A DNA stretch of 64,000 nt from Aliihoeflea sp. 40Bstr573 (lineage in GTDB: Bacteria > Pseudomonadota > Alphaproteobacteria > Rhizobiales > Rhizobiaceae): contig NZ_JAAAMH010000005.1 in NCBI RefSeq assembly GCF_024105655.1, forward strand, positions 186,001 through 250,000, given 5' to 3'. The stretch's first letter is position 1. Each line of letters opens with the position of its first letter. Shown one piece after another: positions 36,425-45,178 of the stretch. The translations under genes were made by a program, and so were the position numbers. The notes beneath the pieces were generated by a model, which saw only the letters and a list, made by a program, of their open reading frames with translations, searched no databases and had not been told where the DNA came from.

Positions 36425-37252
36425 TCAGAAGCGGTAGGAAATCTTCGCGGTAACCGTGTGGAAATCGAAATCGCCGTCGGTGCCAGTCAAATTCGTGCCG
36501 CCGGGATTGCTTCCCGCGCCGCCACCTGCGCCGCCGAAAGGACCGCCCTGCAGGTTTGCCTGGAAGTCGTTGTCGCCGAGGTTGGTGTAGAGATATTCGA
36601 GGCCGATCGACCAGTTCTGCGTCAGGCGCGCTTCGACGCCGCCGCCGACCGTATAGCCGAAATCACTGTCCTGACCGCCGGAGGTAGTGACCGTCGTTGC
36701 CGGCGACCGCGCGCCCTGCCGATAGTTGAAATCGACGTCGCCATAGGCCAGACCGCCGGTGACGTAGCCGAGGAAGTTCTCGCTGAATGCGTAACCGAGA
36801 CGGCCACGCAGCGTCGCCAGATAGTCGAGATCGCGCGAGATCACATACTCGGCCGGCGAACGCGAGAAGGCGCGCTGTTCGTCGCCGATATCCGTGTAGT
36901 TCACGTCAAGAATGGCGCCGTAGACGATGTTGCCTGCCTGCCAGTCATAACCGACATGGACGCCGCCGACGAAGCCGTCCTCGAAGTCGCCATTGGCGTT
37001 GAAGCCGCCGGGAGGATCTCCTGCTACGCCCGGGGAGAACGGGGTTACCAGCGCCGCTGTGAACGGATCGAGCTGGACCTGTCCGGTCGAACCGAAGCCA
37101 TAGCCGGCCTGGATGCCGGCGTAGAAACCGGCCCAGCTCACATTGGACACCACGTCCATCGGCATCGGGGCCGGTTCGTTGTAGATGACGTCGGCGGCCA
37201 TTGCCGAGCTGGCAGCGAAAGTCGCGGGCAGTGCAAGTAGAATACGCTTCAT
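36425..37252 (-). CDS. Outer-membrane beta-barrel protein (Omp25/31-like)
   Basis: Predicted small surface barrel of 275 residues from ATG 37252 (MKRILLALPATFA), preceded by GGAGG; the frame extends upstream without support. The signal peptide ends ASSAMAA. Then follow ADVIYNEPAPMP and alternating amphipathic strands such as WAGFYAGIQAGYGFG, FVGGVHVGYDWQAG, LRGRLGYAF and WSIGLEYLYTNLG. The last residues are TVTAKISYRF, ending in Phe as needed for BAM assembly. Resembles rhizobial/Brucella Omp25/Omp31 family proteins. A glycine-rich loop (GGPFGGAGGGAGSNPGG) near residue 250 is probably surface exposed. Shares the terminator of the GGDEF gene. Confidence 0.85.
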   Translation of the reverse strand: MKRILLALPATFAASSAMAADVIYNEPAPMPMDVVSNVSWAGFYAGIQAGYGFGSTGQVQLDPFTAALVTPFSPGVAGDPPGGFNANGDFEDGFVGGVHVGYDWQAGNIVYGAILDVNYTDIGDEQRAFSRSPAEYVISRDLDYLATLRGRLGYAFSENFLGYVTGGLAYGDVDFNYRQGARSPATTVTTSGGQDSDFGYTVGGGVEARLTQNWSIGLEYLYTNLGDNDFQANLQGGPFGGAGGGAGSNPGGTNLTGTDGDFDFHTVTAKISYRF

Positions 37253-37391
37253 GAATTTGCCCTCCAGTTGAGACGATGCAGCAACGAAGGGGTAGGCGGG
37301 GAGTTGCACAACCCCAAGTAAACTAAGACGTGATCGCGTTCGAAATCGGGCAACGTGACAAAATTGCCATAATTTAGAAAACGCGCGGAAA

Positions 37392-38273
37392 TCAACGCGT
37401 TGGCACGGGGTGCTCGCCGCGGTAGTCGTAGAATCCGCGGCCCGACTTGCGGCCGAGCCAGCCGGCTTCGACATATTTCACCAGGAGCGGGCAGGGCCGG
37501 TACTTGGAATCCGCAAGCCCGTCATGAAGCACCTGCATGATCGAGAGGCAGGTGTCGAGGCCGATGAAATCGGCCAGTTGCAGCGGGCCCATCGGATGAT
37601 TTGCGCCCAGTTTCATGGCCGTGTCGATCGCCTCGACCGAGCCAACACCCTCATAGAGCGTGTAGATCGCCTCGTTGATCATCGGCAGGAGAATCCGGTT
37701 GACGATGAAGGCCGGGAAATCCTCGGCGACCGTGATCGTCTTGTCCAGACTGGCGACGAATGCGCGGGCGGTCTCGAAGGTCGAATCCTCGGTCGCGATG
37801 CCGCGCACGAGTTCGACCAGCTTCATTACCGGCACCGGGTTCATGAAATGGATGCCGATGAAGCGTTCCGGCCGGTCGGTCTGTGCCGCAAGGCGCGTGA
37901 TGGAGATCGACGAGGTGTTGGTCGCGAGGATGGCCTCGGGATTGAGGAGCGGGCATAGCTGCGCATAGATCTTGCGCTTGATCGTCTCGTCCTCGCTCGC
38001 CGCTTCGATGACGAGGTCGCAATCCGCGAGTTCTTGAAGGCTGGAGGCGGGCAGGATCGAGTCGAGCGCCTTGCGGCGGCTTTCCTCATCCAGCTTGCCG
38101 GAATGCACCTGCCGGGCAAGGTTGCCGCTGATCGTGGCGATGCCCGACTCGATCCGCTCGGACGAGATGTCGTAGACCTTCACCTTGTACCCTGAGATCG
38201 CCGCGACATGCGCGATACCGCCACCCATCTGGCCAGCGCCGATCACGCCGATCGTCCTGATTGTACCCGTCAT
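37392..38273 (-). CDS. 3-hydroxybutyryl-CoA dehydrogenase
   Basis: NAD(P)-dependent dehydrogenase of 293 residues, acting on short-chain 3-hydroxyacyl-CoA in fatty-acid or poly-hydroxybutyrate/butyrate metabolism. Rossmann motif GVIGAGQMGGGIA at residues 9-21. TNTSSISITRLA, the catalytic His region FIGIHFMNPVPVMKLVE, and the C-terminal domain NRILLPMINEAIYTLYEGVGSVEAIDTAMKLG are all typical. It ends with GRGFYDY. It follows etfBA after an intrinsic terminator, an association often seen for acyl-CoA oxidation genes in rhizobia. Confidence 0.92.
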   Translation of the reverse strand: MTGTIRTIGVIGAGQMGGGIAHVAAISGYKVKVYDISSERIESGIATISGNLARQVHSGKLDEESRRKALDSILPASSLQELADCDLVIEAASEDETIKRKIYAQLCPLLNPEAILATNTSSISITRLAAQTDRPERFIGIHFMNPVPVMKLVELVRGIATEDSTFETARAFVASLDKTITVAEDFPAFIVNRILLPMINEAIYTLYEGVGSVEAIDTAMKLGANHPMGPLQLADFIGLDTCLSIMQVLHDGLADSKYRPCPLLVKYVEAGWLGRKSGRGFYDYRGEHPVPTR

Positions 38274-38337
38274 CGTGATGTAATCCCGTCGAGCCGCCTT
38301 CGTATGGGCGTCTTCACTTCATATTGCGGTGCAAAGT

Positions 38338-38370
38338 AAAAGGGCGAGACTGGTTCGTCCAGTCCCGCCC
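38338..38370 (-). terminator. Terminator of the etfBA operon
   Basis: On the minus strand GGGCGGGACTGG pairs with CCAGTCTCGCCC (one G-U pair) around a 5-base loop, followed by TTTT. It lies 33-65 bases after the etfA stop and before the hbd start, so hbd probably has its own promoter as well. Confidence 0.8.
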
Positions 38371-38402
38371 GCTGTCATTTGCAACAATTCCCGACGGCTG
38401 TG

Positions 38403-39332
38403 TCAGAGCGCCTTTTCGAGCTCCGGAAGCACGGTGAAGAGATCGCCGACGAGGCCGTAATCGGCGACCTGGAAAATCGGCGCTTCCTCGTCCTTGTTGA
38501 TGGCGACGATGACTTTCGAGTCCTTCATGCCGGCAAGATGCTGGATCGCGCCGGAAATGCCGGCTGCGATGTAGAGCTCGGGGGCGACGACCTTGCCGGT
38601 CTGGCCGACCTGCCAGTCGTTCGGTGCGTAGCCGGCGTCGACGGCCGCGCGGCTTGCGCCGACGGCAGCGCCGAGCTTGTCGGCGATCGGCAGCATGACC
38701 TCCTCGAACTTCTCCTTCGAGCCCAGCGCGCGTCCGCCCGAGATGATGATCTTCGCCGAGGTCAGTTCGGGGCGATCGGACGCAGCGATGCGGTTTTCGA
38801 CGAAGGTCGAAAGGCCCGGATTGTCGGCGGCCGAAACGCTTTCCACCGAAGCCGAACCGCCTTCGCCGGCGGCCTGGAAGGAGGCGGTGCGAACGGTGAT
38901 CACGCGCTTGGCGTCAGTCGACTGCACGGTCTGGATCGCGTTGCCGGCATAGATCGGGCGCTTGAACGTATCGGCGGAGACGACCTCGACGATGTCGGAA
39001 AGCTGCATCACGTCGAGGAGGGCGGCGACGCGCGGCATCACGTTCTTGGCCATGGTGGTGGCCGGCGCGATGATCGTGTCGTAGCCGTCGGCTAGCTTGA
39101 CGATAAGGGCGGCGAGCGGCTCGGCAAGGCGCTCGGCGAGCTCGTCGGCCTCGGCCAGCAGAACCTTGCGCACGCCGGCCAGCTTGCCGGCGGCATCGGC
39201 CGCAGCCTGCGCGCCCTTGCCCGCCACCAGCACGTCGACGTCGCCGCCGATCTGGGAAGCTGCCGAGAGCGCCTTGACGGTCTGGTCCGACAGGGTCGCG
39301 TTGTCGTGTTCGGCAATCAGAAGAATAGCCAT
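38403..39332 (-). CDS. etfA: Electron-transfer flavoprotein subunit alpha
   Basis: Alpha subunit of ETF, which takes electrons from acyl-CoA and other dehydrogenases to the ubiquinone pool. 309 residues. The N-terminal domain is followed by the FAD-binding C-terminal domain. Its conserved signature is [47 protein letters not shown] (near residues 240-290). [12 protein letters not shown] and VGQTGKVV are also diagnostic. 25 bases after etfB. Confidence 0.95.
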   Translation of the reverse strand: MAILLIAEHDNATLSDQTVKALSAASQIGGDVDVLVAGKGAQAAADAAGKLAGVRKVLLAEADELAERLAEPLAALIVKLADGYDTIIAPATTMAKNVMPRVAALLDVMQLSDIVEVVSADTFKRPIYAGNAIQTVQSTDAKRVITVRTASFQAAGEGGSASVESVSAADNPGLSTFVENRIAASDRPELTSAKIIISGGRALGSKEKFEEVMLPIADKLGAAVGASRAAVDAGYAPNDWQVGQTGKVVAPELYIAAGISGAIQHLAGMKDSKVIVAINKDEEAPIFQVADYGLVGDLFTVLPELEKAL

Positions 39333-39357
39333 GTTGTCTGTTCCTTTTGCCTTGAAA

Positions 39358-40104
39358 TTACAGAACGCCGGCGGACTTGAGGCTCGCCACCAGTTCGGCG
39401 ACGTCCTTGACCTTGACGCCCGCCTTGCGGCCGGCCGGCTCCTCGGTCTTCAAGACCTTCAGATGCTGCTTGACTTCCACGCCGTAATCGGCGGCGGACT
39501 TCTCGTCGAGCGGCTTCTTCTTGGCCTTCATGATGTTCGGCAGCGAAGCATAGCGCGGCTGGTTGAGGCGAAGATCGGTGGTCACGATTGCCGGCATCTT
39601 GGCCTCGATCGTCTGCAGGCCGCCATCGACCTCGCGCGTGACCTTGGCTTTGTCGCCCTCGATCTCGATCTTGGAGGCGAAGGTCGCCTGGCTCCAGCCG
39701 AGCAGGGCGGCGAGCATCTGGCCGGTCTGGTTGGCGTCGTCGTCGATCGCCTGCTTGCCCAGGATGACGAGGCCAGGATTTTCCTCTCCCACGACGCCCT
39801 TCAGGATCTTGGCGACGGTCAGCGGTTCGGTGGTCTCGTCGACCTTGACGAGGATCGCACGGTCGGCGCCCATCGCAAGGGCGGTGCGCAGCGTTTCCTG
39901 GGCCTGCTGCGGTCCGATCGAGACGACGACGATCTCTTCGGCCTTGCCGGCTTCCTTGAGACGGATCGCCTCTTCGACGGCGATTTCGTCAAACGGGTTC
40001 ATCGACATCTTCACATTGGCGAGGTCGACGCCCGAGCCGTCCGCCTTGACGCGGATCTTGACGTTGTAATCCACCACCCGCTTGACGGGGACCAGAACTT
40101 TCAT
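39358..40104 (-). CDS. etfB: Electron-transfer flavoprotein subunit beta
   Basis: Beta subunit of ETF, binds AMP and completes the FAD site. 248 residues from ATG 40104 ([15 protein letters not shown]), preceded by AAAGG; a longer frame upstream has no match. Beta-subunit motifs [18 protein letters not shown] and the AMP-binding [22 protein letters not shown] are clear, and the C-terminal arm is lysine-rich ([18 protein letters not shown]). Transcribed before etfA in a two-gene operon ended by the terminator at 38338-38370. Confidence 0.96.
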   Translation of the reverse strand: MKVLVPVKRVVDYNVKIRVKADGSGVDLANVKMSMNPFDEIAVEEAIRLKEAGKAEEIVVVSIGPQQAQETLRTALAMGADRAILVKVDETTEPLTVAKILKGVVGEENPGLVILGKQAIDDDANQTGQMLAALLGWSQATFASKIEIEGDKAKVTREVDGGLQTIEAKMPAIVTTDLRLNQPRYASLPNIMKAKKKPLDEKSAADYGVEVKQHLKVLKTEEPAGRKAGVKVKDVAELVASLKSAGVL

Positions 40105-40271
40105 TCGCTTGAGACCTTTCCCTTGGATGCAGCGTCTGCATCTAACAATGTGCACGGCTCGGCACTTGTCAGAAATCGACATTCCGGGGCTGCCCGGCAC
40201 AATCGCGGCGGACCGTAGTTTGTGGCGGAATGAGCGTCAATAGCGCGCTCGGCCCTCAAAACGGTTGAATT

Positions 40272-41030
40272 TCACTGGTCCCAGGGACCGCGTGGCCGCG
40301 CCGGATCGCCGGCAACCGGCGCGACGATCGCCGCTTGCGGCGTGACGATCCGGCGGTCGAGCAGCGGCACCTCCGGTCGTTTCAGCGCGACCAGCAGGAC
40401 GGCGCCGGCGAGGATGCCGCCGATATGGGCGGCCCAGGAAATCTGGTCCTCCCCTGCCAGCGCGAACATGATGAACTGGAACCCGATCCACAGCGCCAGG
40501 ACGATCCAGGCGGGGATGCGCAAGGGAAGCCGGCCGAAAGCCAGCACCCAGATCTTCACGCGCGGGTGGAGCAGGAGGTAGGCCGAGACGATGCCGGCGA
40601 CGGCACCCGAGGCGCCGATCAGCGGAACTTCCGAAAGGGGCGCCATCATTCCATGGAACCACGCGCCGGCGACCGCGCAAAGAAGGTAGAAGGCGAGGAA
40701 TTTCCAATGTCCCATAGCGTCCTCGACATTGTCGCCGAAGACCCAGAGGAACAGCATGTTGCCGCCAAGATGCAGAAGATCGCCATGCAGGAAGGCGTAG
40801 GTGACGTAGGACGCCTTGCCGGGAAGAATGGCGAGTTCAGGCGGCAGTTCGACATGGTCGAAGGCAACGGAGGGAATGTAGCCGTAGGAATAGGCAGCGG
40901 CCTGCGTCGCCTCCCACCCGCCGGCCACGCTCCAGAAATAGACAATGACGTTCACCGCGATCAGGCCGACCGTGACATACTGCGCCTTGATGAAACGGAG
41001 GCGGTTGGCGTCGTGGAGCGGAATGAACAT
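40272..41030 (-). CDS. Rhomboid-family intramembrane serine protease
   Basis: Membrane protease of 252 residues. Catalytic dyad Ser141 in GASGAVAG and His202 in AAHIGG. The HGDLLHLGGNMLFLWVFGDNVEDAMG segment (82-107) matches the conserved HxxxHxxxN region, with Asn91. Six membrane segments expected. The substrate is unknown. Third gene of the HIG1 / adenosyltransferase / rhomboid run (6-base gap), which probably forms an operon. Confidence 0.9.
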   Translation of the reverse strand: MFIPLHDANRLRFIKAQYVTVGLIAVNVIVYFWSVAGGWEATQAAAYSYGYIPSVAFDHVELPPELAILPGKASYVTYAFLHGDLLHLGGNMLFLWVFGDNVEDAMGHWKFLAFYLLCAVAGAWFHGMMAPLSEVPLIGASGAVAGIVSAYLLLHPRVKIWVLAFGRLPLRIPAWIVLALWIGFQFIMFALAGEDQISWAAHIGGILAGAVLLVALKRPEVPLLDRRIVTPQAAIVAPVAGDPARPRGPWDQ

Positions 41031-41036
41031 GCGTCG

Positions 41037-41618
41037 TCAGCGGTTCTGTCCGGGCACCCACAGGACGTCGGCTCGGCCGTCGTCGTTGACGGCGCGGGCG
41101 GCCACGAAGAGGAAGTCGGAAACGCGATTGATGTAGCGTATCGCGTCGGCGCCGACGATCTCGCCCTCCACCCGCGACAGTTCCACCATCATCCGTTCGG
41201 CGCGGCGCGTGACAGTGCGCGCAAGGTGAAGCGCGGCCGCGGCGGGCGAGCCGCCCGGCAGGACGAACGTGCGCAGCGGCTCGAGGCGCTTGTTCAGGAC
41301 GTCGATATCGGCTTCGACGCGCGCGACCTGCGACGCGACGATACGCAGCGGCTCGTAGGGCAGGGGCTTGCCGGTGTCGGGCGCGGCCAGATCGGCGCCG
41401 AGGTCGAACATGTCGTTCTGGATGCGCACGAGCATGGCGTCGATTTCGCGATGGGCGGTCTCGGTGTGGACGCGCGCCATGCCGATGCAGGCATTGGCCT
41501 CGTCCACCGTGCCGTAGGAGGCGACGCGCAGGTCGTATTTTGGCCGACGCTCCCCCGAACCCAATGCCGTCGTGCCGTCATCGCCGGTGCGGGTATAGAT
41601 GCGGTTCAAGATGACCAA
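41037..41618 (-). CDS. Cob(I)alamin adenosyltransferase, PduO type
   Basis: Transfers the adenosyl group of ATP to cob(I)alamin or its precursor, making the B12 coenzyme. 193 residues, trimeric PduO/MMAB family. ATP-binding motif YTRTGDDGTTALGSGERRPKYD at the start, LNKRLEPLRTFVLPGGSPAAAALHLARTVTRRAER in the middle, and a C-terminal NRVSDFLFVAAR. TTG start at 41618 with GGAGG 5 bases upstream, inside the end of the preceding gene; no other start fits the family N-terminus (MVxLNxIYT). Confidence 0.92.
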   Translation of the reverse strand: MVILNRIYTRTGDDGTTALGSGERRPKYDLRVASYGTVDEANACIGMARVHTETAHREIDAMLVRIQNDMFDLGADLAAPDTGKPLPYEPLRIVASQVARVEADIDVLNKRLEPLRTFVLPGGSPAAAALHLARTVTRRAERMMVELSRVEGEIVGADAIRYINRVSDFLFVAARAVNDDGRADVLWVPGQNR

Positions 41619-41619
41619 G

Positions 41620-41820
41620 TCAGCCTCCGGACTGGCGGGAGAAATAGAGCGCCAGCATGACGAAGACGAGCGCCAGGAACTGCAGGACGACGCGCGCCTG
41701 CATCAGCTTGTTGGACGTGTTGCCGGAGCCGCCGCGCATCATGTTGATCAGGCCGCGCACAAGAACGAAGGCGACCGCGACCATGAACAGGACGGCAATG
41801 ACGTTGAAGACGGTGGACAT
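41620..41820 (-). CDS. HIG1-domain twin-transmembrane protein
   Basis: A 66-residue membrane protein from ATG 41820 (MSTVFNVIAVLFM). Two membrane segments (about 4-24 and 42-60) flank a conserved loop (GLINMMRGGSGNTSNKLMQARVVLQ), the hallmark of the HIG1_N family. Mitochondrial relatives modulate cytochrome c oxidase, so a respiratory role is plausible but unproven here. It is one base upstream of the adenosyltransferase gene; the ribosome-binding site of that gene overlaps its last codons. The 41821-42082 gap upstream shows no feature I can name. Confidence 0.78.
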   Translation of the reverse strand: MSTVFNVIAVLFMVAVAFVLVRGLINMMRGGSGNTSNKLMQARVVLQFLALVFVMLALYFSRQSGG

Positions 41821-42082
41821 CTGAATTCCCGATTTGGAAAGAAAAGCGCCGCAAGACGTTGAGGAATGCGCGGCGCGCATTTGGACATGAGGTTGGCATG
41901 CATTATGGAGCGCAGCCGTGCAATCTTCCAGTGGCGGCGGCCGATTGCCTCACGGCTATCGAGTTTCGGGCAAGCCGGCCGCTCTAGAAGTGAAACCGGA
42001 AGTTGGCTGAAACCGTATCGTCAACTGATCTGGAACAACGTTTCGAGGCTCGGGATTGGTCGATGTCTTTGCTGGTCCGACG

Positions 42083-42937
42083 ATGATCCGACAGGTTGTC
42101 GCGACGAAGCGGGTGCTGGGTGACGCACTCGGGCATTTCAACAATGACGACGGCTGGGCGATGGCGAGCCATCTGGCCCTGTCGGCGCTGCTGGCGTTGT
42201 TTCCGTTCCTGATCTTCGCCACGTCGCTCGCCAGCTTCCTCGGTGCCAAGGCGTTTGCGGACACCGCCGTCCATCTCGTCTTCGACACCTGGCCGGATGA
42301 AATCGCTTCCCCGATCGCCTATGAGGTGACCAGCGTGCTCACCGTCCAGCGCGGCGATTTCCTTACTCTCGGCGTCATCATCGCTGCCTTCTTCGCGTCC
42401 AACGGCATCGAGGCCTTGCGCGTCTCGCTCAATCGCGCCTACCGGGTCAGCGAAACGCGGTCGATCTTCACGTTGCGGCTGCAGAGCCTCGCCTTCGTCT
42501 TCATCGCGACGGTCGGATTCGTCGTCGTCTCGGCGCTGCTCGTCGTCGCGCCGCTGATCGCAGACCTTGCCCAGGAGCATGTCCCCTGGCTTGAGCCCTA
42601 TATGGGCACCATCACGATCTGGCGATTCGTTGTTGCGTCACTGGTCATCGTGACTGGTCTGGTCGCCGTGCATTTCTGGCTGCCGGCCGGCAAACGGCGC
42701 TTCGTCGACATCGTGCCCGGCATCATCTTCACGCTGATCGGCTGGGTGATCGGGTCGACGGCATTTGCGAACTACCTGTCGCAATTCTCGTCCTATGCCA
42801 CGACCTATGCGGGCCTTGCCTCGATCATGATCGCGCTGGTGTTCCTTTACATCGTCTCGGTGATCTTCATCATGGGCGGCGAGCTCAATGCCGCGATGAA
42901 GCGCTATTTCGAGGCCCGCGCGCGCGTTCCGGGCTGA
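42083..42937 (+). CDS. YihY/BrkB-family membrane protein
   Basis: Polytopic inner-membrane protein of 284 residues from ATG 42083 (MIRQVVATKRVLGD); a TTG at 42056 would add nine residues. Six membrane segments expected. Family-typical parts are DDGWAMASHLALSALLALFPFLIF, FFASNGIEALRVSLNRAYRV, and FWLPAGKRRFVDIVPG, with YAGLASIMIALVFLYIVSVIFIMGGELNAAM at the end. The family was once called ribonuclease BN in error; its real function is not established. The last 34 bases overlap the end of the convergent EamA gene. Confidence 0.88.
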   Translation: MIRQVVATKRVLGDALGHFNNDDGWAMASHLALSALLALFPFLIFATSLASFLGAKAFADTAVHLVFDTWPDEIASPIAYEVTSVLTVQRGDFLTLGVIIAAFFASNGIEALRVSLNRAYRVSETRSIFTLRLQSLAFVFIATVGFVVVSALLVVAPLIADLAQEHVPWLEPYMGTITIWRFVVASLVIVTGLVAVHFWLPAGKRRFVDIVPGIIFTLIGWVIGSTAFANYLSQFSSYATTYAGLASIMIALVFLYIVSVIFIMGGELNAAMKRYFEARARVPG

Positions 42938-43797
42938 GCCCTTCTCGTCGCCACGGCCACACCGATGGTCGTCAGCACCATGCCGCCGATCTGCAGCGCG
43001 TTGAGCGTCTCGCCAAACAGCACCCAGGCGATGAGCGCCGTCACGGACGGCACGAGGTAGAAGAGCGACGACACCTTCGCCACCTCGCCCTCGCGGATGA
43101 GATACATCAGCAGGAAAATCGCGCCAACCGAAAGGACCAGCACCAGCCAGGCCATGGCGAAGACCAGATCGCCGGTGAGGCGATAGGTCTGCGTTTCGAA
43201 TGCGAAGGTCGCGACGAGCATCAGCGCGGCGCCGCCGACATATTGCCAGATCGTACCGACGACGAGATCCCCGCTCGCCACGAAACGCTTTTGCCAAACC
43301 GTTCCGGCACTGATCGCAAGCATGGCGACGAATGCTGAAACGAGCGTCGCCGCCGTCACGCCGCCGAGCGCGCCGAGCTTGGGCGCAAGCACGATGGCGA
43401 CGCCGGCAACGCCGAGCGCCATGCCTGCCCAGTGTCTGCCCGTTAGCCGTTCACTCAGGAACGCTGCCGCCATCATCGCGGTTGCGAGCGGTTGCAGGCC
43501 GACGATCAGTGCCGAAAGTCCCGCCGGCATGCCGTTGTGGATCGCCCAGAAGACACCGCCCAGATAGACGCCGTGGATCAGCGCGCCAGCAATCATTGCG
43601 TGCGCCGCCTGCCGGCGATCCATCGCGCGCCAGCGGATGGCGATGAGCAACAGCCCCAGGAGAGCGATCGTCAGGGCGAAGCGGACCGCGAGGAAGACGA
43701 AGGGCTCGGCCCACGGCATCGCATAACGCGCGCCGATGAAGCCAGTTGACCAGAGCAGTACGAAGACGATTGGGACGAGGCGGATCAGGAGCGGCAT
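42904..43797 (-). CDS. EamA-family (drug/metabolite) transporter
   Basis: Ten-segment inner-membrane transporter made of two EamA repeats of five segments each, 297 residues. The first repeat starts PIVFVLLWSTGFIGARYAMPWAEPF, and the second carries SAGTVWQKRF and ALIAWVLFGETLNALQIGGMVLTTIGVAVATRR near the C-terminus. Substrates of the family range from amino acids to metabolites and drugs; none can be assigned here. The 3' end overlaps the convergent BrkB-like gene by 34 bases. Confidence 0.88.
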   Translation of the reverse strand: MPLLIRLVPIVFVLLWSTGFIGARYAMPWAEPFVFLAVRFALTIALLGLLLIAIRWRAMDRRQAAHAMIAGALIHGVYLGGVFWAIHNGMPAGLSALIVGLQPLATAMMAAAFLSERLTGRHWAGMALGVAGVAIVLAPKLGALGGVTAATLVSAFVAMLAISAGTVWQKRFVASGDLVVGTIWQYVGGAALMLVATFAFETQTYRLTGDLVFAMAWLVLVLSVGAIFLLMYLIREGEVAKVSSLFYLVPSVTALIAWVLFGETLNALQIGGMVLTTIGVAVATRRAQPGTRARASK

Positions 43798-43942
43798 TAA
43801 AACTCGCGCGGTTCTTGTGCAGTCGCTCTAATTGCGTTGCGATGCGCAAGCAATTCGAAAGAATTGAAGCGCACTCTTATGTTCGATGCGGGTGAATGCA
43901 GACGGGGCGCATCCTTGACCCTTGGAGGGAAAGGATAATCGC

Positions 43943-44236
43943 ATGCTTTGGAATCTGAGTTTCATCTGGCTGTGCATGGCGGTGGCATCGGTTGCGATCC
44001 TGTCGTTTCTGCTCGGGCTTTGCATGGACGCGATCATGGGCCCCGACGGCTTCGGGCCGATCGGCAATACGGTCGTGCTCATCGCCGGCTTCTTCCTGAC
44101 GATCGCGCTCTACAACCATGTCGGTCATAAGTTCGTCGATCTGCGGATCGCGACGACCCATGGGCTCGGGGGCGCATTCGTGACGGTGGCGCTTCTGGCG
44201 GGACTGAAGGCGATCGGGAGCCGGATGCGGCTCTAG
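43943..44236 (+). CDS. Small three-pass membrane protein of unknown function
   Basis: 97 residues from ATG 43943 (MLWNLSFIWLCMAV), with AAGGA 8 bases upstream. Three predicted membrane segments (about 3-28, 40-58, 73-90). Short polar turns (MDAIMGPDGFGPIG and HVGHKFVDLRIATTHG) contain two His and charged residues. I do not recognise a family. The gene is flanked by EamA (divergent) and gluQRS (convergent). Its stop shares CTAG with the gluQRS stop (44233-44236). Confidence 0.6.
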   Translation: MLWNLSFIWLCMAVASVAILSFLLGLCMDAIMGPDGFGPIGNTVVLIAGFFLTIALYNHVGHKFVDLRIATTHGLGGAFVTVALLAGLKAIGSRMRL

Positions 44237-45108
44237 AGCCCGACCATCCGCCGGATGTCGTTCGGGGTCAGGCCAGCCGTGCGCAGGGCTTCGAGCCCGG
44301 TGTCGCCGCGGCTCTTGGACAATTTGCGTCCATCCTCGCCCAGGATGAGATCATGATGCAGATAGACCGGCGGCGACAAGCCGAGCAGTTCCTGCAACAG
44401 CCGCTGGCCCGACGTCGCATGGAAAAGATCGCGTCCGCGCACGACATGGGTGACGTCCTGGATCGCGTCGTCGACGACGACCGATAGTTGGTAGCTCGTC
44501 GGCACGTCCTTGCGCGCGACGATGAAATCGCCCCAGACGCGCGGATCAGCCGATATCAGGCCGGTCTCGCCTTGCGGGCCCGAGCCCTGCTCCTGCCAGT
44601 CGAGCTTGCCCGAAACGCGCTCCATCGCCGCGTCGATGTCGAGCCGCCATGCAAAAGGCGCGCCCGCCTCGATGCGCGCGCGGCGCTCGTCTTCCGGCAA
44701 TTCGCGCTCGATCGTCGGATAGAGCGGCGCGCCGTCCGGATCGCGCGGCCAGTCCGCCCCTCGCGCTTCCTCCTCGGCGATGACAGCGCGGACGTCGCCG
44801 CGCGACAGGAACGCGGGATAGACGAGTTCGGCCTCGACAAGGCGGTCGAGCGCCTCCCGGTAGTCGTCGAGATGGCCGGACTGGCGGCGCACCGGTTCCT
44901 CCCACTCGAGCCCCAGCCATTCGAGATCGTCGAGGATCGCGCGCTCGAACCGCGGCCGGCAGCGCTCGCGATCGATGTCCTCGATCCGCAGCAGGAAACG
45001 GCCGCCAACCTGTCGCGCCAGATCGTGGTTCAAGAGCGCGGAATAAGCGTGGCCGAGATGGAGCGGGCCATTGGGGCTCGGCGCGAAGCGGAAGACGGGT
45101 TGCGACAT
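44233..45108 (-). CDS. gluQ: Glutamyl-Q tRNA(Asp) synthetase
   Basis: Catalytic-domain paralogue of GluRS that attaches glutamate to the queuosine at position 34 of tRNA(Asp). 291 residues, no anticodon-binding domain. The class I signatures are HLGHAYSA (HIGH) near residue 17 and KLSKSRGD (KMSKS) near 266. Glutamate-recognition parts are FRFAPSPNGPLHLGH and RIEDIDRERCRP. E. coli GluQ-RS has a cysteine zinc knuckle; here the equivalent YPAFLSRGDVRAVI lacks the cysteines, so the zinc site is probably absent. Confidence 0.92.
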   Translation of the reverse strand: MSQPVFRFAPSPNGPLHLGHAYSALLNHDLARQVGGRFLLRIEDIDRERCRPRFERAILDDLEWLGLEWEEPVRRQSGHLDDYREALDRLVEAELVYPAFLSRGDVRAVIAEEEARGADWPRDPDGAPLYPTIERELPEDERRARIEAGAPFAWRLDIDAAMERVSGKLDWQEQGSGPQGETGLISADPRVWGDFIVARKDVPTSYQLSVVVDDAIQDVTHVVRGRDLFHATSGQRLLQELLGLSPPVYLHHDLILGEDGRKLSKSRGDTGLEALRTAGLTPNDIRRMVGL

Positions 45109-45178
45109 TGACAGGTGAAGAGCGTTGCAGGGTTGATCGTGCGATTGCTACGCTGGATCGGTGAGGAGGACAAATGCC

